Shown here one piece after another: positions 24,256-35,440 of a stretch of 64,000 nucleotides of DNA. How positions within the stretch are numbered: the stretch's first letter is position 1; the number at the start of each line of letters is the position of its first letter. The notes under the pieces are model-generated. The model had not been told where the DNA came from and made no database searches. It saw only the letters and a list, made by a program, of their open reading frames with translations. Source of the DNA: Chionoecetes opilio. Lineage: Eukaryota; Arthropoda; Malacostraca; Decapoda; Majidae. The stretch lies in assembly GCA_016584305.1 (NCBI GenBank), contig JACEEZ010007147.1:1-64000 (forward strand), given 5' to 3'. The translations under genes were made by a program, and so were the position numbers.

Positions 24256-25250
24256 GGCCGTAAGATACTCTCTGTGATTTAACCTCAGTTCCTCATGTGT
24301 ACAGTTTTCTCATCTCACACTGCTTTGATTAAGTTACATTCTGCGTCTTCTATTACATACTAATGTGAATATAAGCCACACCACAGTTATTTGGCTAGAG
24401 AGCGAGACCCGCATCCCGATGGATTGTGATGAGTGGACGCCCGCAGCCTAGCGCGGCGAACATCTGGCTCTCACACACCTTATTTATTCCCAACCAGTTT
24501 ACTGACACCATTTAGTCACCTGGGATCTGTCTTATTATGCATGCCTATGTACATTATTCGAGGTGGAGAATGAATTAATATCACATCCACTTAAAGCTTA
24601 AGTTGTGGTAATGGGAAGCTGTTGTAAGGCCAAGGCACCTGAGGAATAACAGCATATTCCGAATTGCTGTTACACAACAATCACAAGACGAATATGTATT
24701 CGTCATTGTGATTCACTGATTGCAAGTTTGAGCATATAACAATAGCTACGTGCTTTACCTTAATACACTGCCTAGCAGCAGTTGTCATCGAAGCAGCTGC
24801 ATCATAATGGTAACTACAGGGAGCCAAATGTAACTAGACTATGTCCTGTAACAATCTATTACTTGGACACGCTACCTATAACACACAATTTAGTGTTACA
24901 TAGACAGCTGGCACGTACTCAATGAAGACATTCCTTATTATCATACTAGGGGATGTCAATGCTTACTCTGCAAAAGAATGGTTCACAGGATTCCTATGTC
25001 ACTATATTATTGACAACAACATATTGAAAAATGCTACACATGTTCATTCTTTTGTTCGCGATATTAATATTGTTCAAGCACAATACCATTAATGATGAGT
25101 TTTGCAGTATTTTTGTCTTTGTTTGAATTGGTTAAGTTTTCATAAGAATAATTCCAGACTTACGGGCATAACTTTACTGTTTCCGAGTCAGTGAATAAGT
25201 CACACACTGTCTAAAATTTTGTTACTCAGTGTCGTCGGACCCAAGCGTAT
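24256..25250. other. End of left arm and unique spacer
   Basis: Homology to the right arm continues to about 24835, including the unoccupied target site of the 6.1-kb transposon at about 24430-24442. From 24836 to 25250 the sequence is unique in the window and no gene was seen. Confidence 0.55.
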
Positions 25251-25380
25251 TCATAGGAATTATGTGCCTTTGATGTGAGTGGTCCGTTGACGTCCGGGTC
25301 ACAGGAACTACCCGTGTAGGTTTCAAGGCCTCTTGTAGGGCTTCATTTCCTTATGTCATTAAATAAAGTCGTATGTTCAT
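25250..25380 (+). repeat. CR1-type 3' tail fragment
   Basis: GGTCACAGGAACTACCCGTGTAGG...GGCCTCTTGTAGGG...TTCCTTATGTC matches the 3' terminal region of the CR1 copy at 62540-62617. Only the tail is present, as expected of extreme 5' truncation. Confidence 0.65.
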
Positions 25381-25984
25381 ATGTCCACAGTTCAGACAGA
25401 TACTCTACAGATATCATGGAAAGAAAACTGTGTGGCTGAGTTGTGGCCATGGGAGTGCGTTGAGGTCGGCAGCTAATAGCAGGCGCCCGTGTGGCTCTGC
25501 GCAACCTCTAATATCATCAAAAGGACATGGAGCCGGAGTGTTCGTCATCAGCCGGCGAATAGTCACGCTCTGCCGCAACGGCCATTTACTTGATTATTGA
25601 TTGTTGTCATCTATTTGTGGGGTGAGTGAGGGCGGCCAAAGGTAAATGATCGGCACGGCATACCCACTCACATGGATTGCAACGACCACCCCAAGGCTGG
25701 TTGCCGGTGTAGCAATCTGACTAGCTACCCCCGCCAGATTGGCTTCCTGCCACTCCACGAACCCACGATTTTGTTCTTAACATAAAACTAAAGTGGATGA
25801 AAAGGATAGGATGTAGTATTTGTCTGCCTCTAGCGTCGCTATGAAGTACCATCATTGATGAGGGGCTCCTGACTCTGCATACGCGGCCGTGACTGCGTCA
25901 GGGGAAACGACCTTCCTTCACATACGCCAGCGTGAATGACACACCGCTACGTTTAAAGCTCAGTTTACCATACACATTCAGTGG
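25381..25984. other. Sequence upstream of the 28S fragment
   Basis: No gene seen. It does not obviously read as 28S rRNA until about 25985, though weak rRNA-like stretches cannot be ruled out by eye. Confidence 0.4.
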
Positions 25985-26114
25985 CGGCTCTGATGTAAAA
26001 TAAAATAATTGACCCAGAAGGGATGTGATTTCTGCCCAGTGATCAATATGTCAAAGTGAAGAGATTCAACCAAGCGCGGGGTAACAACGGCGGGAGTAAC
26101 TATGACTCTCTTAA
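25985..26114 (+). rRNA. 28S rRNA fragment, 5' flank of the R2 site (degenerate)
   Basis: Reads GACCCAGAAGGGATGTGATTT, TTCTGCCCAGTG, TCAAAGTGAAGAGATTCAACC, AAGCGCGG and GGCGGGAGTAACTATGACTC, ending CTCTTAA. This is the conserved large-subunit rRNA stretch just upstream of the R2 target. Extra bases against the conserved sequence (for example in the GCGGGTAA..CGGCGGG block) mark it as a pseudogene copy or poorly called sequence. Confidence 0.85.
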
Positions 26115-27148
26115 AGACCCGCAAAGATGAGAGCAAGCAGGCCGATGCAGAAGCCTGCTAAGCTATATCATACTTACAAAAGAGCTGTCCATCCTAGGGG
26201 CCCGTCGGTAACTAGGTTCGCGACAGTTTCCGCACACTCTCTCGCTAGCGCAAGCTAGCACGCACTAGGCCAAGATCTCTTACCGCCGTCAGACAGTGAC
26301 TTCAGTCTAAAAAGCATTTCATAAATTTCCCATTCCATACCAGGATGGCGGAAGTGTGAGTCCGCCCAGTGATGACGCCAAATCACCAGAATGTCCGCCA
26401 ATGTGGACGGATCTTCGCTAGCTTCACCGGGCGAAGACTTCACCAACGCCATGCACACGGGAAAACTTACATGCGGCTCTCTGCCCAGAAGATGCTCGCT
26501 CGGAAGAAGCCGAGGTGGGACTACGAAGAGGACGCTATGTTGGGCAACCCTAGTAAGGGACATCCTCTGTTAGAACCGGGCGAGTTAAAATGTTCTCGCT
26601 CAAGAGACAATTCTCCCACACCAGAAACAAGGCTCTCTATAAGGAGAGGATTAATACAAGAGTCCAGTGTTCGAAACAGATTTTACCTGGAGCTGAGTGA
26701 ATCTGTAGAGTCCGGGGGAAATGACATCTTCACACCCCGGGCGCACAAAAGTGTACCTGCCATGCCAATGTCCCGAAGTGGACGGAAGAGAGTGAGAGCT
26801 AAGTCGCTCACTCGGTGGTAGGGCCATAGGCATCCCTTGCTCTGGGGTTGTTTGTTTAAGAACACCTGTGTGTGCAATAACTATGAACAAATATTTAATT
26901 TAACTCATTTTTTTATAAAACTATGAACTCACCCTCAATATATGATCATCCATTCATTTCATCCTGTCTGTCCGAGGCACACGGACAGACACCATAATGG
27001 CATGCTGCCTTGGCCTGCGTGCCATTTCTACTTTTTTTCATGTGGCTATGATTAAAGGGGAGCGGTGTGGGATTGGGGGAATGGGTGGGATTGGGTGGCA
27101 ACTTACGCTTTGTCATCCAATCCCCCTCCACCATTTCTGGGGTGGAGG
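26115..27148 (+). mobile_element. Internally deleted R2-type retrotransposon in 28S rDNA
   Basis: A 1.03-kb insert sits exactly where R2 elements insert, after CTCTTAA(GG) and before (T)AGCCAA(A)TGCCTCG. A full R2 is usually 3.5-4.5 kb with one ORF (zinc finger, Myb, reverse transcriptase, endonuclease). Here a 5' region and the N-terminal zinc-finger/Myb segment (26369-26821) are followed at once by a presumed 3' UTR, with no reverse transcriptase or endonuclease. That fits a short internally deleted element that would need proteins supplied in trans. Confidence 0.8.
26369..26821 (+). CDS. R2-type N-terminal DNA-binding segment (C2H2 zinc finger plus Myb-like start)
   Basis: An open frame of 150 residues. 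Residues about 12-34 read CGRIFASFTGRRLHQRHAH, a C2H2 zinc finger of the R2 N-terminal type; the first Cys pair is one frame off (ECP just upstream). Residues about 47-56 read KKPRWDYEEDAML, matching the RW..EE.. start of the R2 Myb domain. The frame then ends at a TAG after a Ser/Arg-rich stretch. In R2 these domains bind rDNA next to the insertion site. Without reverse transcriptase it would be a truncated, perhaps regulatory or simply relic, product. The true start may be upstream. Confidence 0.6.
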   Translation: MMTPNHQNVRQCGRIFASFTGRRLHQRHAHGKTYMRLSAQKMLARKKPRWDYEEDAMLGNPSKGHPLLEPGELKCSRSRDNSPTPETRLSIRRGLIQESSVRNRFYLELSESVESGGNDIFTPRAHKSVPAMPMSRSGRKRVRAKSLTRW

Positions 27149-27965
27149 AGCCAATGCCTCGTTCATCTAAGTAGGACGGCGCATGAATGGATAACGAGAT
27201 TTCCCACTGTCCCTATCTACTTATATATAGCGAAATCCACGTCAGGGGAACGGGCCTGAGTTTATCAGGCGGAGGAAAGAAGACCCTGTTGAGCTTGTGA
27301 CTCTAGTTGATTTTGTAGAGAGACATCAGAGGTGTAGCATAAGTGGGAGGTCTGTACATCACGGTAATGTGGCCGGTGCGGCCGACAATGAAATACCACT
27401 TACTTGATCGTTTTCTTTACTTACTCCCCGGTCTTGAGACGGGAATCGGAGGATTACCCACGTTGGGATTGTCTCCTGTTTCTAGCTAAAGGCGGCAGAA
27501 GGGAGGGCGCGTGTGGGTTTCGGCCCCGCGCTTAGCCTGCCGGGCGTTCGCGCTCGCCGCGATCCGCTCGGAGGACCATTATCAGGTGGGGAGTTTGACT
27601 GGGGCGGTAAATTGTCAACACGATAACGCAGGTGTCCTTAAGGCCAGCTCAGCGTGGAAGAAACCTTCGCGTAGAGCAAAAGGGCAATGCTGGCTTGATC
27701 CTGATTCTCAGACGCATACGGATGCGAAAGCAGGGCCTATCGAATCCTTTTGACTTTATGAGTTTTAATCAAGGGTGCCAGGAAACGTTACCACAGGGAT
27801 AAACTCGCTTGTGGCGGCCAAGAGTTCATAGCGACGCGCTTTTGTACGACGCATGTAGGCTCGTACCTATCATTGGAAGAGAAAGTCACCAAAGCGTTGG
27901 ATTGTTCATTCAAGACTACTACAGGCGAACGAGAGCTGGACTTAGACGTGCGTCTGTTTTGGACC
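27149..27965 (+). rRNA. 28S rRNA fragment, 3' flank of the R2 site (degenerate)
   Basis: Resumes at AGCCAATGCCTCG and reads through GCGCATGAATGGAT, CACTGTCCCTATCTAC, AAAGAAGACCCTGTTGAGCTT, GGTGTAGCATAAGTGGGAGG, GGAGTTTGACTGGGGCGGTA, GATAACGCAGGTGTCC, GGCCAGCTCAGCG, CGTAGAGCAAAAGGGCAA, GTTACCACAGGGATAA and AGCGTTGGATTGTTCA. These blocks lie in the order of real 28S rRNA. Similarity stops near 27965, before the 3' end of 28S, where unrelated repeat DNA begins. The R1 target region (GAGATTTCCCACTG) is unoccupied. Many indels argue that this is not a functional rRNA. Confidence 0.9.
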
Positions 27966-28145
27966 GGACTTACTGCTTTTTTTTTTGCGATTTTTGGCGT
28001 TTGGAGCTAGGGACCTTAGACCTGACGAGTATGCAAGCCCTGAAAACACTAGTTGGGTAGATAATAACGGAGAAAATACCAGGTGGACAAGAATCAGGTT
28101 TTTAGGCAAAAAATCGAGGCGATTTGGTATGAGAAGTGAGCTGTC
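27870..28145. repeat. 28S-headed repeat unit, copy 1
   Basis: From GCGTTGGATTGTTCA through GACTACTACAGGCGAACG, TTTTTTGCGATTTTTGGCG and GAGTATGCAAGCCCTGAAA this matches 37865-38140. The 28S tail is therefore part of a duplicated unit and not a simple breakpoint. Confidence 0.65.
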
Positions 28146-28499
28146 CGGCGTCTGGCGGACTTAGTGTAGGTTCTGAAGGGAATATTTGAGGCCACACTTC
28201 CGATAGAGTGTTTTGCGATCTACCAACTTTGTCGTCAGTGAAATTTTTCGAATCTTGAGCTTAAGTGGCATTTCTGTGAGTTAGAATGACCTGAATTATA
28301 GTGAGTTTTCAGGTGAGCTTCGTGATCTGCGGACTTAGTGTAGGTCTGTGTGAATTGAAATTCTGAGGTCACACTTCCGATAGAGGCTTGTGGCCTCTAC
28401 AACTTTGCTATCAGTGAAATTTTTTTAATCTCGGACCGTAAGGACTTTTCTGTACGAAAATCCCCCTGAGCCTGCCCGCCCCCGCCCCGCATAACCTTT
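28146..28499. repeat. Satellite-like unit with TGGCGGACTTAGTGTAGG
   Basis: Two copies about 175 bases apart of GCGGACTTAGTGTAGGT, CACACTTCCGATAGAG, CAACTTTG and TCAGTGAAATTTTT. The same words organise the 850-base array downstream. Confidence 0.7.
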
Positions 28500-28926
28500 A
28501 CTGACCTGGTTTTAAGATCGGCGACGTCGTGCGCACGTCGAAGATCTTAAACAAGGGAGTTATAGCTTTTTCTGCCCATGGGTTCAGACTGCGACGTGCC
28601 GCCAGCCACCGTCGCCGATCTATAACAAGTTAGGTTAAGCTTTCTGTCCGGTTTAAAGATCTTGCGGACGTGCGCAGCCACGTCGCAGATCTTAAAAAAG
28701 CTAGATTACATACCCCTGTCTGACCCAGGTTTAAGCTCTGCGACGTGCGAAGCACGTCGCCCATATCTTAAAACAGGTGTTAAGCTTTCTGAACCCTGTT
28801 TAAGATCTGCGGGACGTGCGCAGCCGGCGCAGTATCTTAAACAAGGTAGGTTGTAGCTTTCTGACCCAGGTTTAAGATCTGCGACGTGCTGCGCACGTCG
28901 CAGATACTGTAAAAAGCTAGAAAAGA
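28500..28926. repeat. Palindromic minisatellite
   Basis: About six units of 60-80 bases, each a near-perfect palindrome of the form TTTAAGATCTGCGACGTGCG / CGCACGTCGCAGATCTTAAA, joined by short linkers such as AAGCTAG..TTTCTGACCCAGG. Each unit can extrude as a hairpin. Weaker relatives lie at about 37560-37605 and 37710-37760. Confidence 0.8.
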
Positions 28927-31027
28927 TTTTGTTGAGAAGTTACCTGACGGCGTTTGGCGGACCTTAATGTAGGTGTTACGGCCATGTCGAGGGTACATTC
29001 CGGTAGAGTTTTTCTGCACTCTACAACAATGGTCCTCAGTTGCAATTTATCGAATCTCGAACTTTTTTAAATGGGATTCTCTGTGAGTTTAAGGTTAATT
29101 ATAGTGGTTTTCTTGGGGAGCTCGTGGGTTGGCGGAGTTAGTGTAGGTCTGAATGAATGTGAGACCACACTTCCGATTAGAGCTTTGTGGCCTCTACAAC
29201 TTTGTCTTCAGTGAAATTTTTTGAATCGCGGACCGTAAAGTGGCTTTCTGTACCGATAAAACCCCTCTGAGCCTGCCCCGCCCCGCCCCCGCATAAATCC
29301 CACGCTATTATATATATATATAATAGAGGAACGTGCGCTGAGACTGGGGTCGTGTTGCGTGCTGCAGCGATTATTTTGAAAGTAATGGCTACACTTCAAT
29401 ACATGTTTTGTGACGTCATATGCAGAAGTTCGAAAAAGTCATCCAAATTGTTCTGTGAATTTTAGTCTCGAGTTGCCAGTCTGGATTTACGGTGTTTTGG
29501 GTTGTGCCGCTTCATTGGACATTTTTAACGGCCAACGTTTGGATTGGAATCACATGTTTTGTTGAGCGGCTATTGCCGGTCTAGCAGAAGCACATCAACC
29601 ATGTCTTTGACTTTGGTTCGCGAGTGCCACGTATGAATTGTTAAGTTTTTTCGTCTGTGGACGCGGTATGCGACTTTTGTCGGCCACATTGACCGTTACA
29701 TTTGAAGCAACGTAGAGTTTACTAATTTTTGCCTGTCGATTACAACGCTCTACCGACTTACGGTTTGTGAGTTAGAGTAGAAACTTAGCTTCACGATCAA
29801 CAATATTAATTATAATTAGAATTTAAATATTTTTACACATAATAGCACATTTCGCTAGAGTTTTCTAAGCTCTACAACTTTGTCATCAGTAAAATTTATC
29901 GGAATCTCTAAATTAAGTGTTTACTAGAGTTAAAGTGAAATATAGTGGTTTTCAGGTGAACTTCATGCGTTCTGGCGGACTTAGTGTAGGTATGAAGAAA
30001 TGGTTAGTCACACTTCCGATAGAACTTGTGGCCCTCTACAACTTTGTCTTCAGTGATATATTTTTTGCATCTCGACCGTAAGTGGCCTTCGTACGGATAA
30101 ACCCCTCTGAGCCTGCCCAAGCCCCGCCCCGCATAAATCCCCCCTATTATATATAATAGAGGAACGTGAGGTGTAGGAATTAGGGGTCGTGTGCGTGTGC
30201 AGCGATTATGTGAATGTAATGCTACACTTCCAATACATTTGTTTTGTTGTACGTTTCGTATGCGAAGGTTCGAAAAAAGTCATCCAAAATGGTTTCTGTG
30301 AATTTTAGTTCTCGAGTTGCCAGTATGGATTTGACGGTGTTGTGGGTTGTGACGCTTCATTGGACATTTAATCGGGCCAACGTGGGAAAACATGTTTTGT
30401 TGAGCGCTATTGCGAGGTCAGCAGGAAAACCATCAAGAATGGTCTGTGGATCTTGGTTCGCGAGTTGCCACGTATGAATTTTAAGGTGTTTTCGTTGTGA
30501 GCGTTTATGCGACTTTTGTCGGCCCATTAAACCGTTAAAACATATTTGAAGCAACGTAGAGTTTTACTATCTTTTGGCCTGCGATTACAAACGCTATCGA
30601 CCCCTTACGGTTTGGGAGTTAGAGTATGAAAATTAGCTTCCCGATCAACAAATATTAAATTATTGATTAGAAATTTATAATATATTGACAACATTAATAG
30701 CACCATTTTCGCTAGAGGTCTCTTAGCGCCTACAAACTTTGTCCTCAGTAAAATGTATCGAATCTCTAACTTAAGGGCTTTACTGGGAGTTTTAAAGTGA
30801 AATATAGTGGTTTTAAGGTTGAGCTTCGTGGCGTCTGGCGGACTTAGGTAGGTATGAATGAAATGTTTTCAGGTGTCACACTTCCGATAGAACTTGTGGC
30901 CCTCTACAACTTTGTCTTCATTGATATGTTTGAATATCGACCGTAAGAATGGCCTTTCTGTCACGAAAAAACCCCTCTGATGACTTGCCCGCCCCCGCCC
31001 GCATAAATCCCCTGCTATATGATATAC
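28927..31027. repeat. Satellite array, period about 850 bases
   Basis: GGCGGA(C)TTAGTGTAGG recurs at about 29133, 29977 and 30836 (spacings about 844 and 859), with conserved order: CACTTCCGATAGA, CTCTACAACTTTGTC, CCCCTCTGAGCCTGCCC, GCATAAATCCC, CTATTATATATAATAGAGGAACGTG, GTTCGAAAAAGTCATCC and CTCGAGTTGCCA. Copies carry many small indels. No protein-coding frame is shared by all units. Confidence 0.8.
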
Positions 31028-31815
31028 TGCCGCAAAGCCGCCCTCCGGCGGACTTTTGGGCTAGCTCCTGCGGAGGGCTATTGTGGGCCTTCGGCCACAA
31101 ACACAGACTCTCTTTTCAGATAGGCCCCTTTCTAACTTTCCTTAATCATGGATGTAGAAATGTATGTATTAAAGCCAACCCATTCACATCACCCCAAACC
31201 CATTCACATCACCCCCAACCCATTCACTCACCATTAACCATCACCCCCACCCATTACCCATCACCTCCCACCCATACCATCACCACACACCCATCATCAC
31301 CCATTACCATCACCCCCCACCTATTCCTTCACCCATCACCTCATCACACCCACCCACACTCACCCATACCCAATCACCCTCAACCCATTCATTCACCCAT
31401 TACCCATCAACACGCACCCATTCCACTCACCCATTAACCATCACCCCCACCTACTCCTCATCCAATCACCCATCCACCCCCAACCATTCACTCACCCATC
31501 ACCCCACACCCCATTATCCATTCACCCCACCCATTCACTCCACCCATACATCACCTTACATCAAGGTTTCCTCAATTCTCGCACCCCACTTTTTTTCCCA
31601 CAATCTTCGTAATATAGGGGGAATAACTAAAAAAAAAAAAAAAAAAAAGTGATCGCTCATCTCATAAGTGTGCTTAAAACGTTCCCTGGGTCAAAGCCGG
31701 TTCCAAACTGTGCCATATGAGGGGATTCCCCCGGGGGGCGGAAACCTATACCACACACCACACACACACAGGACAGACCAGACAGACAGACAGACACACT
31801 TTCGCTTATAATTAT
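31028..31815 (-). mobile_element. Minisatellite-cored element inserted in a satellite unit
   Basis: Reverse-complement relative of the element at 540-2000. It starts with the CCGCCCTCCGGCGG hairpin and GGGCCTTCGGCC, runs through a CCCATTACCCATCACC minisatellite, the poly(A)/AAAGTG block and GCCATATGAGG, and ends with the GACAGACAGACA microsatellite and TTTCGCTTAT. It splits the TA-rich CTATTATATATAATAG site that is continuous in neighbouring satellite units (compare 29307-29325 and 30145-30160), giving a filled/empty pair within the array. Confidence 0.7.
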
Positions 31816-32345
31816 TATAGATAAAGAAGATAATAGAGGAACTGTGAGCTGAGACTTAGGGGCGTTTTGCGTGCGAAGCGTTTATTTGAAAGGTAATGGC
31901 CACCACTTCTAATACACTTCTGTTGTACGTCATATGCGAAGTTCGAAAAGCCGTCGAATTGTTCTGTGAATTTTTGTTTCGAGTTGCCATGTATGGATTT
32001 TACGGTTTTGTCGTGTGTGCACGCGAGTTCATTGGACATTAAACGGGCAACGTTCCCATACATGTTTTATTGGCGGCCATTTTCGGTCTAAGAGGAAACC
32101 CATTCAAAAATGGTTATGGGACTTTGGTTCGCGAGGTTGCCATGTATGGATTTACGTTATTTTCCTTGGGACGAGTTTATAGATTTTTCGGCTCAATGAC
32201 CGTGTACATATTGAAGCAAACGTAGGTTTACTATCTTTGCCTGTCATGTTAAAAACCGCATCTACGACTTTACGCTATGGGAGTGACGGTAGAATAAATA
32301 GCGTTACGGTTTTTACCGATCAACAAATATTCATTGAATGGGGGG
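31816..32345. repeat. Continuation of the 850-base satellite
   Basis: Resumes at ATAATAGAGGAAC and follows the same order as 29320-29800 (GTTCGAAAAGCCGTC, TTGCCATGTATGGATTT, CATTGGACATT). Confidence 0.7.
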
Positions 32346-32355
32346 CTGTGGGTGT

Positions 32356-32423
32356 GGGGGAAAAAAAAAAAAAAAAAAAAAAAAAAATAAAAAAAAAAGA
32401 AAAAAAAAAAAAAAAAAAATTGT
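32356..32423. repeat. Poly(A)-rich tract
   Basis: About 65 bases of A with single G or T interruptions. Confidence 0.95.
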
Positions 32424-33299
32424 ATTGAGTAACAATATATATACTGTCATTATACCCACAATTATGACTATAATCGTTTTTACGTATATATGTAAATAAA
32501 TAATTTTTTTTTAAATTATATTTCCCACTTATAAATGCATACAATCATTAGTTCATCTCCACCTATTACTCATTCACTGGGAAAATTACATTGAACAACA
32601 AGTAGTTATTGTTCAGTATACACAAATATTACAAGAGATCATTTATATGTATATATGAAATAAAAAAAATCTTTTTTTCGGGCGGCCAAAATTCACAAAA
32701 TATTTGGCCTCCCTCATTGTTTGGCCTTTTCGACTAAACTTATTATCTAAACAGATTTAAAAATACAAAATACTTTTTTTGTTCGGTTGAAGAGATCTAG
32801 CAATGCATAGTCCGTTTAGTCCCTAACATGTACATTCTCGACGATATATAGTTTTCTTAGTTCTTAAAAAACAGTGATTGTGCCTTTCATTTGAGGCAGC
32901 ATGAATTTCACTTCCGCGTATACCACGGATCGGCCCTTAAGAGCGCCTCTTTTATGTTCTATACCATTTTGTACTTACGTGCATGGTACTGTGATATTAA
33001 TGAAAAATGTGATATCACAAAAAAATCCTGGACATCATAGCCTGCAGATTTTTGGGCGACAAATAATTATCTTTCTATTAGGATGAAGCTTCGGTTATAG
33101 GGCTTCTACTGATGGCGCTCACCAATTGGCCTTTGTTTCAGATATTCGATTCTTAAAGTATTTCTACACATCAGTTTGCTATTTACGCACTATAAATGCA
33201 TACAAACATTACTCTAGCTCAATTAATATTCAGCACTGGGAAAATTACTTGAGCAACAGATTATTGCGTCATTATACACAAATATTACAGAGATCATTT

Positions 33300-33331
<32 letters not shown>

Positions 33332-35290
33332 GTAAATAAAAAAAATCCATTTTTTCGGGCCTGCAAAATTCCTCAGATTGGGCATCATTAGAGTTTTCAG
33401 CCTTCCGACTAAACTATTGATCTAAACAGAAAAAGACATAAATACTTTTTGTCCGGTTTGAAGAGATCTATGCAATGGCACAAACATTTTAATCCTAAAT
33501 GTCACTCTCGAACATATAGTTTTTTTTATTTTTTTAAAACCATTGATTTGTGCCTTCATTTATGGATGGATTTCACTTCCGCGTATACCACCGGATCGGC
33601 CTTCAGAGCTGCCTCTTTTATGTTTTTCTATACCATTTTCTCCTTTACGTGTATGGTTACTGTGATATTAAGGAAAATGTGATTTCCGAAAAAATATCTG
33701 GACCACCTGCTGATTTTGGCCCAAAAAAAAATTATCCCTTATGATGAACTCGGTTTATAGGGCTCCTAATGATGGCGATCACGAAGAATCTGGTCTTTGT
33801 TGGCTGGCTGATATTTGATTTCTAAACGCATTCTTTTTCCATTGTAACTTATTTTCCACCTATTAAAATTAACTAAAAGATAATCAATCTCCACGTAATA
33901 TACATGAATGGAAAAATTAATTGACTAATAACTATTTAGACCGTCATTATACAATCTATTACTGAGATCATTTGCACGTATCATTGGAAATATAAAAAAA
34001 GTTTTGTCTTAACGTAACATAATAAGGTTATAGATCTTATTTGGGGGGGGGGGGTGACCCATTTTTTTTTCCCCCCTCTTAAATACTAAACTTACACGAA
34101 ATTTGTCTAAGCAAATCTGCTTATTTGTAAACGTCCACCCAATGAAATGATTTGACGTTAATAAAATATCACGGGTCTACATTTGCCTATTTTTTTTTGG
34201 TTAAAAAAATTATTTATGTATATACTCCGGTCAGTTTGCCAATACTTTCATCCTTTCATTAAATCATACGATTCTGCTCAAAACACCACTGTTCATTACA
34301 CACTTCATTCCTCAACGGATTTTTGTCTTCATTACACCCACAGGCAAGCCCGGGAAAATTCTTCTTCTGAATAGCTTTTACACGCTTCTTCTAACTCATC
34401 TTTAAGGGGTTGTGGCATGTTTAAAACGATTATAACCAATTCTATTCACATCCTTTTATCCGTCACTGATTTGTGAGTATTTCTCTGGATTAATAATTGC
34501 TTCAAACCGCGCACATTTAATTACACCGGTCATTTTTCGACGGATCTTTTTTTTTATTACACCACAGGCAAGCCTCAAACATTCTTCATCGACAAGCGGT
34601 TATAAGCTTCTTTTCAATTCAGCGATAACGTGTGGTGAATTTTACGCCTTGGCAAATTTATTTGTTTCATAAAAAGCAACTCATATATTATGATATCAAT
34701 ACACCGCATATTTTGTTTTTTATTTTCAATGGATTTTTTTCCAGATGGAACCACAGGGAAGCCTCTGAAAAAAAAAAAAAAAAACCCCCTGGTTTTTTAT
34801 TCATCTATAATGTGGGTGCAATAAACATACGCTTCTCGAGATAATAAATGTTTTACTGTTTCTAAGTGGGCTACAAGGCACTCCCAATGAACAATTAAGT
34901 TTCATGCATTCAAATTCTCGATGAATTTTTTTAAAACAATTATACCACAGGGTGGCTTTTGAACTAATGACATTTATTCCTCCCCTATCCGTTTTGTGAA
35001 ATAAAATAGGGTACTAGACATTTTACTGTATTCCTGTTACGCAGCTATTTCATTGTAACTGCGTAACGGTTTTTGGTGGGGTTAAAAGCACCTCTTCAAT
35101 TTCCCCCCCCCCCCCCCCCCAAACCACGCCTTAAATATATTCATCTCTCAATGGATTTCTTTCCAAATTATACCACAGGGAAGCAGTTCAAATACGTCTT
35201 ATTATGCGTCAATCACATATGGTGAAATAATCACACGGTTTCTCGAGTTATAAATATATTACTATTCGCAGCCGAATTCCAATTTATAGG
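32424..35290. repeat. Satellite-like array, block A
   Basis: Two unit types occur. The first carries ACTTCCGCGTATACCAC, TTTTATGTTCTATACCATT and TGATATTAATGAAAAATGTG (at about 32905 and 33570). The second is a series of about 190-230-base units ending in ATTACACCACAGGCAAGCC or GGGAAGCC (about 34330, 34558, 34745, 34945 and 35165). The block repeats in the same order at 38160-40490. It contains a TA run at 33298-33335 and a C run at 35102-35120. Confidence 0.75.
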
Positions 35291-35440
35291 AGTACAGGTC
35301 TCTGCGCTAGAGTACAAAGGCTTTGTGTCACACGGTCTGCATTTACCCCCGCTCGAGGCAAACACTTACTACCACCCCTCGGGCGCTCTTATCTTTCTGA
35401 TATCTTTCTCTTGTAAATAATCAGATATATAATACAATAT
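35291..35440. other. Junction between satellite block A and the Helitron relic
   Basis: Homology to the second satellite block stops near 35280. No feature recognised. Confidence 0.4.

Larger units (their letters stand above)
13666..24835. repeat. Left arm of a large inverted duplication
   Basis: Read in reverse complement, this arm aligns with 46950-58512. Matched anchor blocks are 13670-14310 with 57850-58505; 18650-19290 with 57280-57840; 19440-20030 with 56570-57120; 20040-21640 with 53660-55230; 24181-24430 with 53400-53650; and 24440-24830 with 46950-47290. The arms differ by scattered substitutions and small indels, and by large insertions present in only one arm. Left-arm insertions are 14311-18650 and 21650-24175. 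The spacer between the arms is about 22 kb. Confidence 0.85.

Noticed and set aside
28500..28926. CRISPR-like array
   Set aside because: The repeats are self-palindromic throughout with no unique spacers of constant length, and the setting is eukaryotic rDNA/satellite.
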